A DNA stretch of 64,000 nt from the NCBI RefSeq assembly GCF_014697425.1, contig NZ_JACJRU010000006.1:1-64000 (forward strand). The letters are read 5' to 3'. Positions 25,212 through 34,212 of this stretch are shown here, in pieces (the first letter of the stretch is position 1; each line of letters opens with the position of its first letter). This DNA is from Nostoc sp. FACHB-110 (GTDB taxonomy: Bacteria; Cyanobacteriota; Cyanobacteriia; Cyanobacteriales; Nostocaceae). A program made the translations under genes and the position numbers. A model generated the notes under the pieces. That model was not told the DNA's origin. It searched no databases and was given only the letters and a program-made list of their open reading frames with translations.

Positions 25212-27983
25212 ATGTCTGCAATTATTTTTTTGGCGGCACTATCCCAACTTTCTTACTCAGTTGCTATAGTACCTAATTCTGCTCAAATTGCCATTCAAAA
25301 TATGACTGCGCCTGTTGCTGATTCTCTAGTCTCAGCAAAACCAGAACAACTTTTAGAACAAGGTATTCAACTTTATCAAAATCAACAGTTTACGGATGCC
25401 GCTCAGGTATTACAACAGGCAGTACAAGGCTGGCAAACTCAAGGCAACCAAATCAATCAAGCTTTGGCATTAAACTATTTAGCATTGGCATATCAGCAAA
25501 TTGGGCAATTACCAAAAGCAAATCAAGCGATCGCTGATAGTTTAGCACTGTTAAAAAACGCTAGTAGCGCTAATAAAACAGATTTAGCAATACTCGCCCA
25601 AGCACTCAACACCCAAGGCCAAGTGCAGTTAGCCTCGGGGAATTCACAAGCAGCCTTGACAAGTTGGCAGCAAGCAACAGCTACCTACAGCAAAATTGGC
25701 GATGATGCTGGGAAAATTGGCAGTCAACTCAATCAAACTCAAGCATTGCAAGCATTAGGACTTTATCGCCGCGCCAAAATTACGTTAATTCAAGTTAATC
25801 AATTACTGCAAAAACAACCAGCCTCTCCCCTCAAAGCTACAGGACTTTTGAATTTAGGCAATACCTTGCGCTTAGTTGGCGATTTAAATCAACAAAATCC
25901 AGCAGTTACAGAAATTGACCAACTTGGTTCGCAAAAAATATTAGAGCAGAGTTTAGCAATTGCCGAGCAGGTATACCCCCAATTAATCCCGGAAATTTAT
26001 TTGAGTTTAGGCAATACGGCCCAAGCACAACATAAACAAGATGTGGCTTTAAATTATTACCAAAAAGCCGCGATCGCACCATCACTTTTAACTAAACTTC
26101 AGGCACAACTGAATCAGATGCGCCTATTAATTCACGAAAAACAATGGAGTCAAGCACAAAGTTTGTGGCCAGCCATTCAGCAACAACTCAATACTGCACC
26201 CGCTAGTCGCCAAACAATTTATGCACGAATTAACTTTGCTCAAAATCTCATGTGCTTCAAACAGCTAACTGAGACATCTAGAGTCACAACTAATAATAAT
26301 TGTGCCAGAAACGAAATTGTGAGCGATGTTGACAACTTAAATCTCAAAAGTCTGGAAGTATCACAATTAGCCCTGAATAATCCAAAATGGCAAGAAATTG
26401 CCCAAAATCTTGCCACTGCCGTAGAGCAAGCTAAAATTATCAAAGATACCCGCGCAGAAGCTTATGCTTTAGGCACATTAGGTAGCATATACGAACAAAC
26501 TCAGCAATGGACAGAAGCCCAAAAGTTGACGCAACAAGCTATCCAACTAGCAGAAGGCCTTGATGCAGGTGATATTGCCTATCGTTGGCATTGGCAATTA
26601 GGGCGAATTCTCAAAGCCCCAGAAAATCCTCAACACAACCCACAAGCTGCGATCGCAGCTTACACCAAAGCCGTCAACCACCTCAAATTATTACGGAGTG
26701 ATTTAGTCGCCATTAACCGCGAAGTCCAGTTTTCGTTTCAAGAAGGAGTTGAACCTGTCTATCGAGAATTGGTAAGTTTGCTGCTACAGGAATCTCCCAA
26801 CCAAGACAATCTCAAAACGGCCAGAGATGTCATTGAATCACTACAATTAGCTGAATTAGACAACTTTTTCCGTACAGCTTGTTTAGATGCTAAACCTGTA
26901 CAGATTGATCAAATTGATCGCACAGCCGCAGTGATTTATCCAATTATTTTACGCGATCGCCTAGAAGTAATTGTTTCGCTACCAAATAATCAACCCAATA
27001 GCAAAGAGCAGAATATATTAATTCGTCCCCAACCAATTCGCTTATCTCAAGAACAAGTAGACAAAACAATTGAGCAACTAAGGGCAAAATTAGTCACCCG
27101 CTCAACTAATGAATTCTTAGCACTTTCACAAACAGTTTATAACTGGCTCATTCGAGATATTGAACCTCAATTACAACAATACAAAATCAAAAATCTAGTC
27201 TTTGTTTTAGATGGTTCCTTGCGGAGTGTACCAATGGCTGCACTCTATGATGGCAAACAATATCTCATTGAAAAAGGCTATAACGTTGCCCTGACACCTG
27301 GTTTACACCTATTACCACCGCGTTCTTTTGCTAGAGAAAAACCGCGCACTATTGCTGCTGGCATCACAGAAGCCCTAGGCAACTTTGAAGAACTACCAAG
27401 CGTTAAAGAAGAACTCGACAAAATCCAAAAACAAGTGCCATCACGGGTATTACTCAATCGTCAATTTACCAAATCCGCCCTAGAAAAAACCATCGAATCC
27501 TTTGCTGCACCCATAGTTCACCTAGCCACCCACGGACAGTTTGCTTCCAAAGCCGAAGACACATTTATTTTGACGTGGAAAGACTCTGGCGAGAACAACA
27601 CCTCAAACATCGATCGCGTTAACGTTAACGAGTTAAGTTCATTATTACAAACTAGAGAAACAAATCAACGAGTGGCGATCGAGCTACTAGTTTTGAGCGC
27701 TTGTCAAACTGCTACAGGCGATAAACGTGCAGGCTTAGGAATTGCCGGATTTGCAATGCGTTCTGGGGCGCGGAGTACCCTAGCAACATTATGGAATGTA
27801 GACGACCAAGCAACCTCCACCCTCATGGGCGAATTTTATCAACAGTTTGCCAATCCTAAAATGAGTAAAGCCGAAGCCCTCAAACGCGCCCAACTTTTAC
27901 TTTTAAAAGACCCTAAATATAAGGATTTATACAAGCACCCTTATTATTGGGCGCCTTATGTTTTGGTGGGGAATTGGCTATAA
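25212..27983 (+). CDS. TPR-CHAT domain protein (caspase-like), exported
   Basis: This is a 923-residue protein. Residues 1-30 are hydrophobic and look like a signal peptide. TPR-like helices run from about 45 to 480 (LLEQGIQLYQNQQFTDAAQV, ALNYLALAYQQIGQLPKANQ and others). The CHAT domain covers about 620-923, with the caspase-like His in HLATHGQF (about 774) and Cys in LVLSACQTATG (about 829), so the protease dyad is intact. ARSTLATLWNVDD and the C-terminal HPYYWAPYVLVGNW are standard CHAT motifs. The Cys/His pair predicts a peptidase, as in TPR-CHAT effectors, but substrate and activation are unknown. Co-location with TpsB suggests envelope or secretion function. STRR repeats begin directly after the stop codon. 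Confidence 0.9.
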   Translation: MSAIIFLAALSQLSYSVAIVPNSAQIAIQNMTAPVADSLVSAKPEQLLEQGIQLYQNQQFTDAAQVLQQAVQGWQTQGNQINQALALNYLALAYQQIGQLPKANQAIADSLALLKNASSANKTDLAILAQALNTQGQVQLASGNSQAALTSWQQATATYSKIGDDAGKIGSQLNQTQALQALGLYRRAKITLIQVNQLLQKQPASPLKATGLLNLGNTLRLVGDLNQQNPAVTEIDQLGSQKILEQSLAIAEQVYPQLIPEIYLSLGNTAQAQHKQDVALNYYQKAAIAPSLLTKLQAQLNQMRLLIHEKQWSQAQSLWPAIQQQLNTAPASRQTIYARINFAQNLMCFKQLTETSRVTTNNNCARNEIVSDVDNLNLKSLEVSQLALNNPKWQEIAQNLATAVEQAKIIKDTRAEAYALGTLGSIYEQTQQWTEAQKLTQQAIQLAEGLDAGDIAYRWHWQLGRILKAPENPQHNPQAAIAAYTKAVNHLKLLRSDLVAINREVQFSFQEGVEPVYRELVSLLLQESPNQDNLKTARDVIESLQLAELDNFFRTACLDAKPVQIDQIDRTAAVIYPIILRDRLEVIVSLPNNQPNSKEQNILIRPQPIRLSQEQVDKTIEQLRAKLVTRSTNEFLALSQTVYNWLIRDIEPQLQQYKIKNLVFVLDGSLRSVPMAALYDGKQYLIEKGYNVALTPGLHLLPPRSFAREKPRTIAAGITEALGNFEELPSVKEELDKIQKQVPSRVLLNRQFTKSALEKTIESFAAPIVHLATHGQFASKAEDTFILTWKDSGENNTSNIDRVNVNELSSLLQTRETNQRVAIELLVLSACQTATGDKRAGLGIAGFAMRSGARSTLATLWNVDDQATSTLMGEFYQQFANPKMSKAEALKRAQLLLLKDPKYKDLYKHPYYWAPYVLVGNWL

Positions 27984-28090
27984 GAAGTATGAAGTATGAA
28001 GTGTGAAGTGTGAAGTATGAAGTGTGAAGTATGAAGTGTGAAGTGTGAAGTGTGAAGTATGAAGTGTGAAGTATGAAGTGTGAAGTGTGA
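27984..28090. repeat. STRR: about fifteen GAAGTRT heptamers
   Basis: A run of GAAGTAT and GAAGTGT units begins at the first base after the CHAT stop codon and continues for 107 bases. It is the longest heptamer array in the window. Such arrays expand and contract by slippage, so the length should differ between strains. Confidence 0.92.
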
Positions 28091-28127
28091 AATTTCTTTT
28101 AGATATCTACCTTAACTGCGTAGCGGT

Positions 28128-28215
28128 AAGGCAAAAGTAAAAAACAAAAAATCAAAAGTATTCTTCATTTTTGACTTTTAACTTTTGCCTTTTGACTTCT
28201 CTGGCTTTGCCAGAG
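28128..28215. terminator. Two hairpins between convergent genes
   Basis: AAGGCAAAAGT (28128-28138) pairs exactly with ACTTTTGCCTT (28181-28191), and the A-rich inner arm pairs partly with the T-rich one. A second compact stem CTCTGGC/GCCAGAG lies at 28199-28215. They sit between the ends of the CHAT gene and the acyltransferase gene and may terminate both. Confidence 0.55.
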
Positions 28216-28236
28216 TGACTTTTGCCCTATTCACCG

Positions 28237-29376
28237 TTAAATTTTCCAAAACCAGCGACGGCGGTACATGACATATAAAATTATCCACCACAATAAAACC
28301 ATCACTAAGGCAAATAATAAAGAACCATTTAATGCCCCAGCCCAAGGACGAAATAGGTTTTCATAAATCCAAGTGTAAGTTGTGGTGCTGCCAATATAAG
28401 TTTTAATTAAAATTCTGCTCAATATGCCAGAACCAACAAATAAAAATATGGCATTAAGTCCCATAACTTCTAATGGCAAGCCCCATTTTTTAAAATTACG
28501 TACTTCGATTAATTCATAACATAAAGCCAGAATTAATATTGCCCAACCAGCCGTAAATAAAACGTAAGAACTTGTCCACAATTGTTTATTAATGGGAAAA
28601 ATAAATCCCCAGATTTGCCCAACAACTAAAGCAATTAATCCAAAGATTACTAAATTGATACTTGTGCGACTTTTAATCGGCTGAATTCTTAACCAATCGC
28701 CTGTAAAGTATCCTAAAACAACTGTAACAACTGCTGGTAAAGTGCTAAATAAACCTTCTGGGTCAAATGGGCCTCCACGATAAAGATGCTGGCCTAAAAT
28801 AATTCGGTCGATGTAACCCGCGAGGTTGCCTTCGCTTGAGAGATTACCTGCACCAAAACCAGGAACTGGAATAAATTGCATCGCCAGCCAATAACCAATG
28901 AGGATAATAGCTGCGCCTATGTATAACCAACGGCGCGAAAGGTTGAGAACTGCCAATGCTGCTAGCACGTAAGCCAGACTGATGCGCTGTAATACCCCCA
29001 TAATTCGCATCGTGCTGAAATTGGGCGGGATACCTTTAATTAACCAGTCCAAGGTAAAAGAAAACAAGGTGAGAAACAAACCCAGGGCAAACAATATTAC
29101 ACCCCGCCGGAGAATGCGCGGATAAACAGCAGCATTCGGGCGATTTTCTCTTGTGTACTTGGCAAAAGAAAAGGGCATTGCCACACCGACAATAAACAAA
29201 AAGAACGGAAATACTAAATCAGTCGGGGTGCAACCGTGCCACTCGGCATGTTCTAGGGGAGGATAAATATAATCCCAACTTCCAGGATTATTCACTAAAA
29301 TCATAGAGGCGATCGCAATTCCTCGAAACACATCGAGGGAAGCGAGACGTTTAAAGGGTGTTGAGGAATTGTCCAT
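28237..29376 (-). CDS. HGSNAT/DUF5009-like membrane acyltransferase
   Basis: This 379-residue protein has about ten membrane helices. Motifs RLASLDVFRGIAIASMILVN, AEWHGCTPTDLVFPFFLFIVG (split here by eye) and ILRRGVILFALGL are the hallmarks of the heparan-alpha-glucosaminide N-acetyltransferase-like family. The His in EWHGCT corresponds to the family's proposed acetyl-transfer residue. In bacteria these proteins are thought to acetylate sugars of the cell wall or periplasm, perhaps N-acetylglucosamine-type substrates; the specific substrate is not known. The gene is divergent from the glycoside-hydrolase-like gene 42 bases away, so the two may share a control region and act on related polysaccharide. 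Confidence 0.85.
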   Translation of the reverse strand: MDNSSTPFKRLASLDVFRGIAIASMILVNNPGSWDYIYPPLEHAEWHGCTPTDLVFPFFLFIVGVAMPFSFAKYTRENRPNAAVYPRILRRGVILFALGLFLTLFSFTLDWLIKGIPPNFSTMRIMGVLQRISLAYVLAALAVLNLSRRWLYIGAAIILIGYWLAMQFIPVPGFGAGNLSSEGNLAGYIDRIILGQHLYRGGPFDPEGLFSTLPAVVTVVLGYFTGDWLRIQPIKSRTSINLVIFGLIALVVGQIWGFIFPINKQLWTSSYVLFTAGWAILILALCYELIEVRNFKKWGLPLEVMGLNAIFLFVGSGILSRILIKTYIGSTTTYTWIYENLFRPWAGALNGSLLFALVMVLLWWIILYVMYRRRWFWKI

Positions 29377-29418
29377 AAAGTTATCGTCTAATTTGTTAAA
29401 CGCTCCTCCAGAATTTTT

Positions 29419-31044
29419 GTGAACATCAAAGACATTTTTTTTAGTGGATTTTTAAGTCAAGTGCAGCAGAATCAAAATCAGTATGCAGTCAAAATTCTTG
29501 CCTCCTGCCTTCTGCCTTCTGCCTTCTGCCTCCTCCCGTTACAAATCGCTGACTCCGCACCCCAGCCAGTCAGTGTTATTCCCCCTTCACCTACTAGAGA
29601 ATTTCGGGGTGCTTGGGTAGCAAGTGTAGCAAATATTGATTGGCCTTCTAAACCAGGACTCAGCACAAATCAACAACAAGCAGAATTAATTGCCATACTT
29701 GACCGTGCTGCTAAATTAAATCTCAACGCAGTGATTTTACAAGTCCGTCCTGATTGTGATGCCCTATACCAATCTAGTTATGAGCCTTGGTCAGAATTCT
29801 TAACTGGACAGATGGGTAAACCACCATCACCTTATTATGATCCTTTGGCTTTTGCCGTCACAGAAGCCCACAAACGAGGACTCGAATTACACGCTTGGTT
29901 TAATCCTTATCGTGCGCGTTATCCTCAATCAAAATCAATTGTTGCTGCCAATCATATCAGCAAAACTCATCCTGAATTAGTCAAACGTTACGGCAAATAT
30001 CTTTGGTTAGACCCAGGCGAAAAGGCAGTTCAAGATTACACCGTTGATGTAATTATGGATGTTGTCAATCGCTACGATATTGATGGTGTTCACATTGATG
30101 ACTACTTTTATCCCTACCCAGAAAAAGATAAAAGAAATAGAACTATTAATTTTCCTGATGAAGTTAGCTGGCACAAATATCAACAATCAGGTGGCACAGC
30201 TAGTCGAGATGATTGGCGGCGAGAAAATGTCAATACATTAATACAGCGTTTATACCAAAATATTAAAAGCACTAAACCTTGGGTAAAATTTGGTGTTAGT
30301 CCGTTTGGCGTTTGGCAACCTGGATTTCCTAAACAAATAAGCAAAGATAAAGGATTTAATGCTTATGAAGAGTTGTATGCAGATTCTCGCAAATGGTTAA
30401 TGAATGGTTGGGTAGATTATCTTTCACCACAACTTTATTGGAAAATTGAACAAGCTCAACAAAGTTATCCTGTATTATTGAATTGGTGGATAGAACAAAA
30501 CACCCAAGGTCGGCATATTTGGCCAGGAATTTTTACTAGCCGTGTTGGTCAAAACAGCAATGCCGCTTGGCCTGCTAAAGAAATTATCTATCAAATTAAA
30601 GCCACTCAAGGTCATGCCGGTGCAGATGGTAATGTCCACTTTAGTATGAAACCTTTAATGCAAAATCGAGGCGGAATTTCTGATTTATTACCACAAGATG
30701 TTTATCATCATCCCGCTTTAATACCAGCATCACCTTGGCTAGATAAAACACCACCAGAAAAACCAACTGTGAGTATTGTCAAAGATACCATTGGCGGCAA
30801 AACTTTACTCACATGGCAACCTACAGGTAAACAACAAGTTTGGTTATGGGTTGTGCAAACCAAAACTGGCAATGAGTGGAAAACAGAAATTGTACCTGCT
30901 GGGCAGAATTCAACTTTAATCACGAATAATCAAGTTGAAGACGTAGCTGTGTCTGCTGTAACTCGCTATGGAGTTCAAGGTACAAGTGCCATTATAGAAT
31001 TTCCTGAATATCAAGCCAGAAAATCTAGCGTTGGTATTCGTTAA
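29419..31044 (+). CDS. GHL10-type glycoside hydrolase-like protein, exported
   Basis: This 541-residue protein starts at GTG 29419; no ATG start is available before the domain. Residues about 24-47 form the hydrophobic export segment, which is largely encoded by a heptanucleotide repeat (see 29500-29534). The GHL10 (DUF187) TIM-barrel domain runs from about 60 to 370: FRGAWVASVANIDWPSKPG, LNAVILQVRPDCDALY, HAWFNPYRARYP, DGVHIDDYFYPYPE and DYLSPQLYWK. The acidic pair in HIDDYF is the likely catalytic region. A fibronectin-III-like tail follows (about 425-530). Related proteins probably cleave peptidoglycan or other wall glycans. No operon partner. Confidence 0.88.
   Translation: MNIKDIFFSGFLSQVQQNQNQYAVKILASCLLPSAFCLLPLQIADSAPQPVSVIPPSPTREFRGAWVASVANIDWPSKPGLSTNQQQAELIAILDRAAKLNLNAVILQVRPDCDALYQSSYEPWSEFLTGQMGKPPSPYYDPLAFAVTEAHKRGLELHAWFNPYRARYPQSKSIVAANHISKTHPELVKRYGKYLWLDPGEKAVQDYTVDVIMDVVNRYDIDGVHIDDYFYPYPEKDKRNRTINFPDEVSWHKYQQSGGTASRDDWRRENVNTLIQRLYQNIKSTKPWVKFGVSPFGVWQPGFPKQISKDKGFNAYEELYADSRKWLMNGWVDYLSPQLYWKIEQAQQSYPVLLNWWIEQNTQGRHIWPGIFTSRVGQNSNAAWPAKEIIYQIKATQGHAGADGNVHFSMKPLMQNRGGISDLLPQDVYHHPALIPASPWLDKTPPEKPTVSIVKDTIGGKTLLTWQPTGKQQVWLWVVQTKTGNEWKTEIVPAGQNSTLITNNQVEDVAVSAVTRYGVQGTSAIIEFPEYQARKSSVGIR
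29500..29534. repeat. STRR inside a signal peptide: five GCCTYCT heptamers
   Basis: GCCTCCT, three GCCTTCT units and GCCTCCT follow one another inside the GHL10 gene. They are translated as the hydrophobic ASCLLPSAFCLLP part of its export signal. The reverse complement matches the repeat type at 5199-5219. Confidence 0.9.
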
Positions 31045-31132
31045 CAAAGATAAAAGACTCATTAGAAGAGATTCCGCCAAGAAATCTGCCAGAAAAAAGG
31101 TAAAAACTTTGTTTGTAGGGGTAGGGGTATTA

Positions 31133-31176
31133 GGGTGTAGGGTGTTTTTCATTTCTTCCCTTACACCCTGACACCC
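31133..31176. terminator. Hairpin between convergent GHL10 and ssb genes
   Basis: GGGTGTAGGGTGT (31133-31145) pairs with ACACCCTGACACCC (31163-31176) with one bulged base. No long T-run follows, so termination is plausible rather than certain. Similar CACCC-rich tracts occur at 15170, 31940 and 55216-55261. Confidence 0.5.
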
Positions 31177-31192
31177 ATTTGCATCACTTCGA

Positions 31193-31735
31193 TTAAAACG
31201 GAATATCATCTGGGTCTGGTTCTTCTACGACTGGCGTATAGGTGTTACGCTCAAAATTGCTAGGTTGGTAGGTTGGTTCAGGATTTTTTGCTGGAGGTGC
31301 AACGCTGACACTGGCAGGGGTGGGCGTTGGGCGCGGTGGTTCATAACTGGAAACATCAGCTTGAGTATAGGTTTGAACAGCAGATGGCTGTGAATAAGTA
31401 TCTGTGGCTGATGCAGTCGGCTGAAAACCTTTACCAACAGCATGAATGCGTTGTACTGTCAGTTCGGCACGTTTTTCTTTAAAGCCTTCGGGGCGACGCT
31501 CAAATGTTACCATCCCTAAGCGGCCTTCAATGATGACGCGATCGCCTTGATGATAATTTTGCTGCACTTCTGTAGCTAAATTTCCCCAACTTACAACTTT
31601 TAATGTGGCTGGCGCATCTTCTGGTCGCTGGGAATGAGAAAACTGTACTAGCATTTCTGTTACCGCTAGATTATCGGCTGTATACCTTAATTGCGGTTCT
31701 TGAATAATATCTGCCATTAAAATGCAGCTATTCAT
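31193..31735 (-). CDS. ssb: Single-stranded DNA-binding protein (SSB family)
   Basis: This 180-residue protein has an OB-fold in about residues 1-110 (MNSCILMADIIQEPQLRYT, LKVVSWGNLATEV, HQGDRVIIEGRLGM, KRAELTVQRIHAVG). A Pro/Ser/Thr-rich linker and the acidic tip DPDDIPF follow, the peptide that recruits replication and repair proteins. A strong AGGAGG ribosome site lies ahead of the ATG. The length agrees with larger cyanobacterial SSB-like proteins, which often have two or more ssb paralogues. Whether this is the essential copy is not shown. Confidence 0.92.
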   Translation of the reverse strand: MNSCILMADIIQEPQLRYTADNLAVTEMLVQFSHSQRPEDAPATLKVVSWGNLATEVQQNYHQGDRVIIEGRLGMVTFERRPEGFKEKRAELTVQRIHAVGKGFQPTASATDTYSQPSAVQTYTQADVSSYEPPRPTPTPASVSVAPPAKNPEPTYQPSNFERNTYTPVVEEPDPDDIPF

Positions 31736-32634
31736 TACTTCCTCCTAATCAAAATAATTTGTAATTATGAATCAATAATCTATAGCCGTAGTCACTTAGG
31801 TTAGGAAAATGTTGATTGCTCAAAGTCTTAAAGATGAATAGTTCTAAGTTAACGGCAAACTCATGATATATAAGGCTGTTGGGTGCAAAGTGTGACTCTT
31901 TTGGGTGTAGTGAACAAGAAGTTTTCTTGATTTTTCCCTACACCCCACACCCTAAACCCTGCCCAAACAAGCGTTTTCTTTTCCATTCATCCTAAAGATA
32001 CTAGGTTTATACTCCGCACTTTCCTATAAGTGTTCTATTGTCTGCTACCTTTAGCATAAAAGCCAAGCGATGGCATTGCACAGTAGCTGTAACACTACTG
32101 GCAGCCTTCGCCTGACTGAACCGAGCATTGAATTCTGCATGAGTAGTATAATTGTACCATTTGTTAGCAGAAAAAATACGAGAATTTAATTTTGTACATA
32201 AAGGGGAAATGCACTTAACACATATCTTGCACGAGGGCGACTGAAGTCGCACGCCAGTTGCTTCAAGTCGGGCATTGCCCGCCCAACGCACTGGCTCGGC
32301 TATACAGACAAAACCCCTGACGCTCCTTCTCCCAAAGGGAGACGCTACGCGTAGCTTGCTTCTCCGAAGGAGTACGTCGCTCTAAGCGAAGCTATGCCAT
32401 CAGGCTTTACGCTGCGCTAACGACGGGAACCGCCAAGACGGCGATCCCCTCACCGCCTACGCGGGTTCTCCTACGCTGTTAGTTTTAGTTCCTTGATAAT
32501 TTCTGTGCTAGTTGCAACACCGCCGCGAAAGTTGCTTTATTAATCAAACTTAAAGTTGTGAGGATAATCACAGTACCAGTCTAATTACTGAAATAAAATT
32601 AGGCATTTAGGCATAAACAAATACACAATAATTT
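31736..32634. other. Repeat-rich 0.9-kb intergenic region
   Basis: This gap has no credible gene. At 31935-31975 there is a CACCC-rich tract. At 32235-32317 lies a fragment of the TAAGAGGATG-family cassette. At 32318-32480 there is a run of short palindromes such as CTCCTTCTCCCAAAGGGAG, GCTACGCGTAGC and CTTCTCCGAAGGAG, typical dispersed repeats of Nostoc-type genomes. An open frame at 32007-32291 reads through them. Confidence 0.65.
32235..32317. repeat. Fragment of the TAAGAGGATG-family cassette
   Basis: The blocks TTGCTTCAAGTCGGG, GCCCGCCCAACGCA and ACAGACAAAACCC occur in the same order as in the reverse complement of 52145-52215. Neither terminal repeat is present, so this is a fragment or a separately mobile internal module. 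Confidence 0.7.
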
Positions 32635-33384
32635 ATGAATTTGCTGGAGTTAATTTTAGTGCTAGGTACGGTGATTGGGATTGTAGATGGACAGACAATT
32701 CAGGTTAAAGATGAGGCTGGGCAAACAACAACAGTCAAATTAGCTTGTATTAATGTACCAAAGACGACTGACAACAGCGAGCAAGCAGCAACCCAACAGC
32801 TAACACAGCTGTTACCACCTCTGACTCCTGTTGTGATTAGAAATACACAACAACTAGAAAATGAAGAAACAGCCGCAGAAGTTTATGTAAATAATCGCTC
32901 CATCAATTTGCTTTTAGTAGAGTCAGGTAACGCTGTCGTTGACCGAGATACAATTCAAGACTGCGCTGAAAACCGAACCCAATATTTTATTGCAGAGGCC
33001 AATGCTAAAAACCAACATTGGGGATTGTGGCAACAATCAAATAGCGATGTCAATCAATCTAAAATATCTACCTGGCAAGGTAAATTAATTTATGAAAAAA
33101 TTCCGCCTGTGATGTCAGTTAGAGCTTATCAAGGAGAAGAATTTTTCCTAATAACCAACACTCCCAACCAGAATCAATTAGTTTTACGTCCCTCTGCTCA
33201 AGTTTCTCAGGCTAAATTGCGATCGCTCCAAAATCAGCAAGTTAAAATCACCGCAGTATATACTGAAGGTACTCGTCCAAACCTAACTGAAACTGCTTGT
33301 CCTTTAAATGCTGATGGCCAATGTATGCCTCAAGGTGAAGGTTATCAGGTTTTATCGATAGTACCGTTGCAACCCCATAATTAA
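32635..33384 (+). CDS. SNase-like protein with lost catalytic residues
   Basis: This 249-residue protein keeps the staphylococcal-nuclease OB-fold pattern in residues about 10-140: IGIVDGQTIQVKDEAGQTTT, VKLACINVPKT, then AAEVYVNNRSINLLLVESGN and HWGLWQQ. Against the Staphylococcus enzyme, the calcium Asp of DGDT is Gln, the Arg of the FRL strand is Lys, the DTPE Asp/Glu pair is Asn/Lys, and the second Arg region is EETAAEV. All catalytic positions appear substituted, so it is probably a binding protein and not a nuclease. The N-terminal hydrophobic stretch (MNLLELILVLGTVIGIV) may be a weak export signal. The C-terminal 100 residues resemble no domain I recognise. Confidence 0.7.
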   Translation: MNLLELILVLGTVIGIVDGQTIQVKDEAGQTTTVKLACINVPKTTDNSEQAATQQLTQLLPPLTPVVIRNTQQLENEETAAEVYVNNRSINLLLVESGNAVVDRDTIQDCAENRTQYFIAEANAKNQHWGLWQQSNSDVNQSKISTWQGKLIYEKIPPVMSVRAYQGEEFFLITNTPNQNQLVLRPSAQVSQAKLRSLQNQQVKITAVYTEGTRPNLTETACPLNADGQCMPQGEGYQVLSIVPLQPHN

Positions 33385-33445
33385 ACTTGCCTTACACACA
33401 AAGATTGTCTATTGAGGCGAGATTTAGGATATTAATAGCATTTGA

Positions 33446-34045
33446 TTATTGATTAACCTGAGTAATTTTTGCCGAGTAAATATGCCACATTCTTTGTGTG
33501 GGAGTTGAACCAGTAACATCATTAACACGTTTTAAAACATAAGTACCTCTAAAATTCTGAGTTTTTCCATTAATAGTTTTTGCTATAATTGTCACAGGAA
33601 TTTCTATATAAGATGAGCCTGCTGCTCCATTTATTTCTCCGGGTTTGCCAATATTAACTTTCACTGCAAGTGTATTTTTAAAACCTTGGCTAAATTCTTC
33701 AAAAGATTGTTGACTAGCCGCACCATTATTTGACCAGTCTGCATAAGCACTTTTATAGTCGTGGCGGTTAATGGCACTATAGTAGTGGCGAATTAGCTGT
33801 ACAGCTTGTTTTTGGATATCTTGCGTTTTTACAGATTTAGAAGATGAAGACAATGGTTGTAAAAATACTTCAGTATTTTTGTAGTTTTGAGTTTCATTTA
33901 AGATTCGCAATTGAGAGTTAGACACACTTGCTTGAACACTAGCTCCACTACAAGCAGTCATAGCAATAAATACTAAACTTGATAGCAATACTGTGTGATA
34001 TTGCTTGATGTCATTGATTTTTAAAGAAAATTTGCGTAAGCTCAT
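33446..34045 (-). CDS. Lipoprotein with NTF2-like domain
   Basis: This 199-residue protein has an uncleaved basic leader followed by a hydrophobic stretch (HTVLLSSLVFIAMTACSG, about 17-34), and MTAC serves as a lipobox. Residues about 75-195 (IRHYYSAINRHDYKSAYADW, then beta strands ending RMWHIYSAKITQV) look like an NTF2-like cone fold, used for small-ligand binding or as a scaffold. No catalytic residues can be proposed. It lies 167 bases downstream of the membrane-protein gene on the same strand, so the two may be co-transcribed. Confidence 0.65.
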   Translation of the reverse strand: MSLRKFSLKINDIKQYHTVLLSSLVFIAMTACSGASVQASVSNSQLRILNETQNYKNTEVFLQPLSSSSKSVKTQDIQKQAVQLIRHYYSAINRHDYKSAYADWSNNGAASQQSFEEFSQGFKNTLAVKVNIGKPGEINGAAGSSYIEIPVTIIAKTINGKTQNFRGTYVLKRVNDVTGSTPTQRMWHIYSAKITQVNQ

Positions 34046-34212
34046 GATTGTGAATTTAAGGTATCTACCTGATCAGACGCAAACAAACAGATTGTTGTTG
34101 CAATCATAGAATTGATGTGACAATAAGCTTGCTCCTGGGGGAACTTGCAAAACAGCATTGCTTCATTGGCTATCTCTAATGATTGGATATTTTTTAGTTA
34201 TAAGTCCCCAAC

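Noticed and set aside
29419..29500. Possible sequencing or frame error at the GHL10 start because of the tandem repeat
   Set aside because: The frame is continuous from GTG 29419 through the repeat into the conserved domain; it remains a start-site uncertainty only.
32007..32291. 94-codon frame on the minus strand
   Set aside because: It runs through dispersed repeat sequence, so it is probably accidental.
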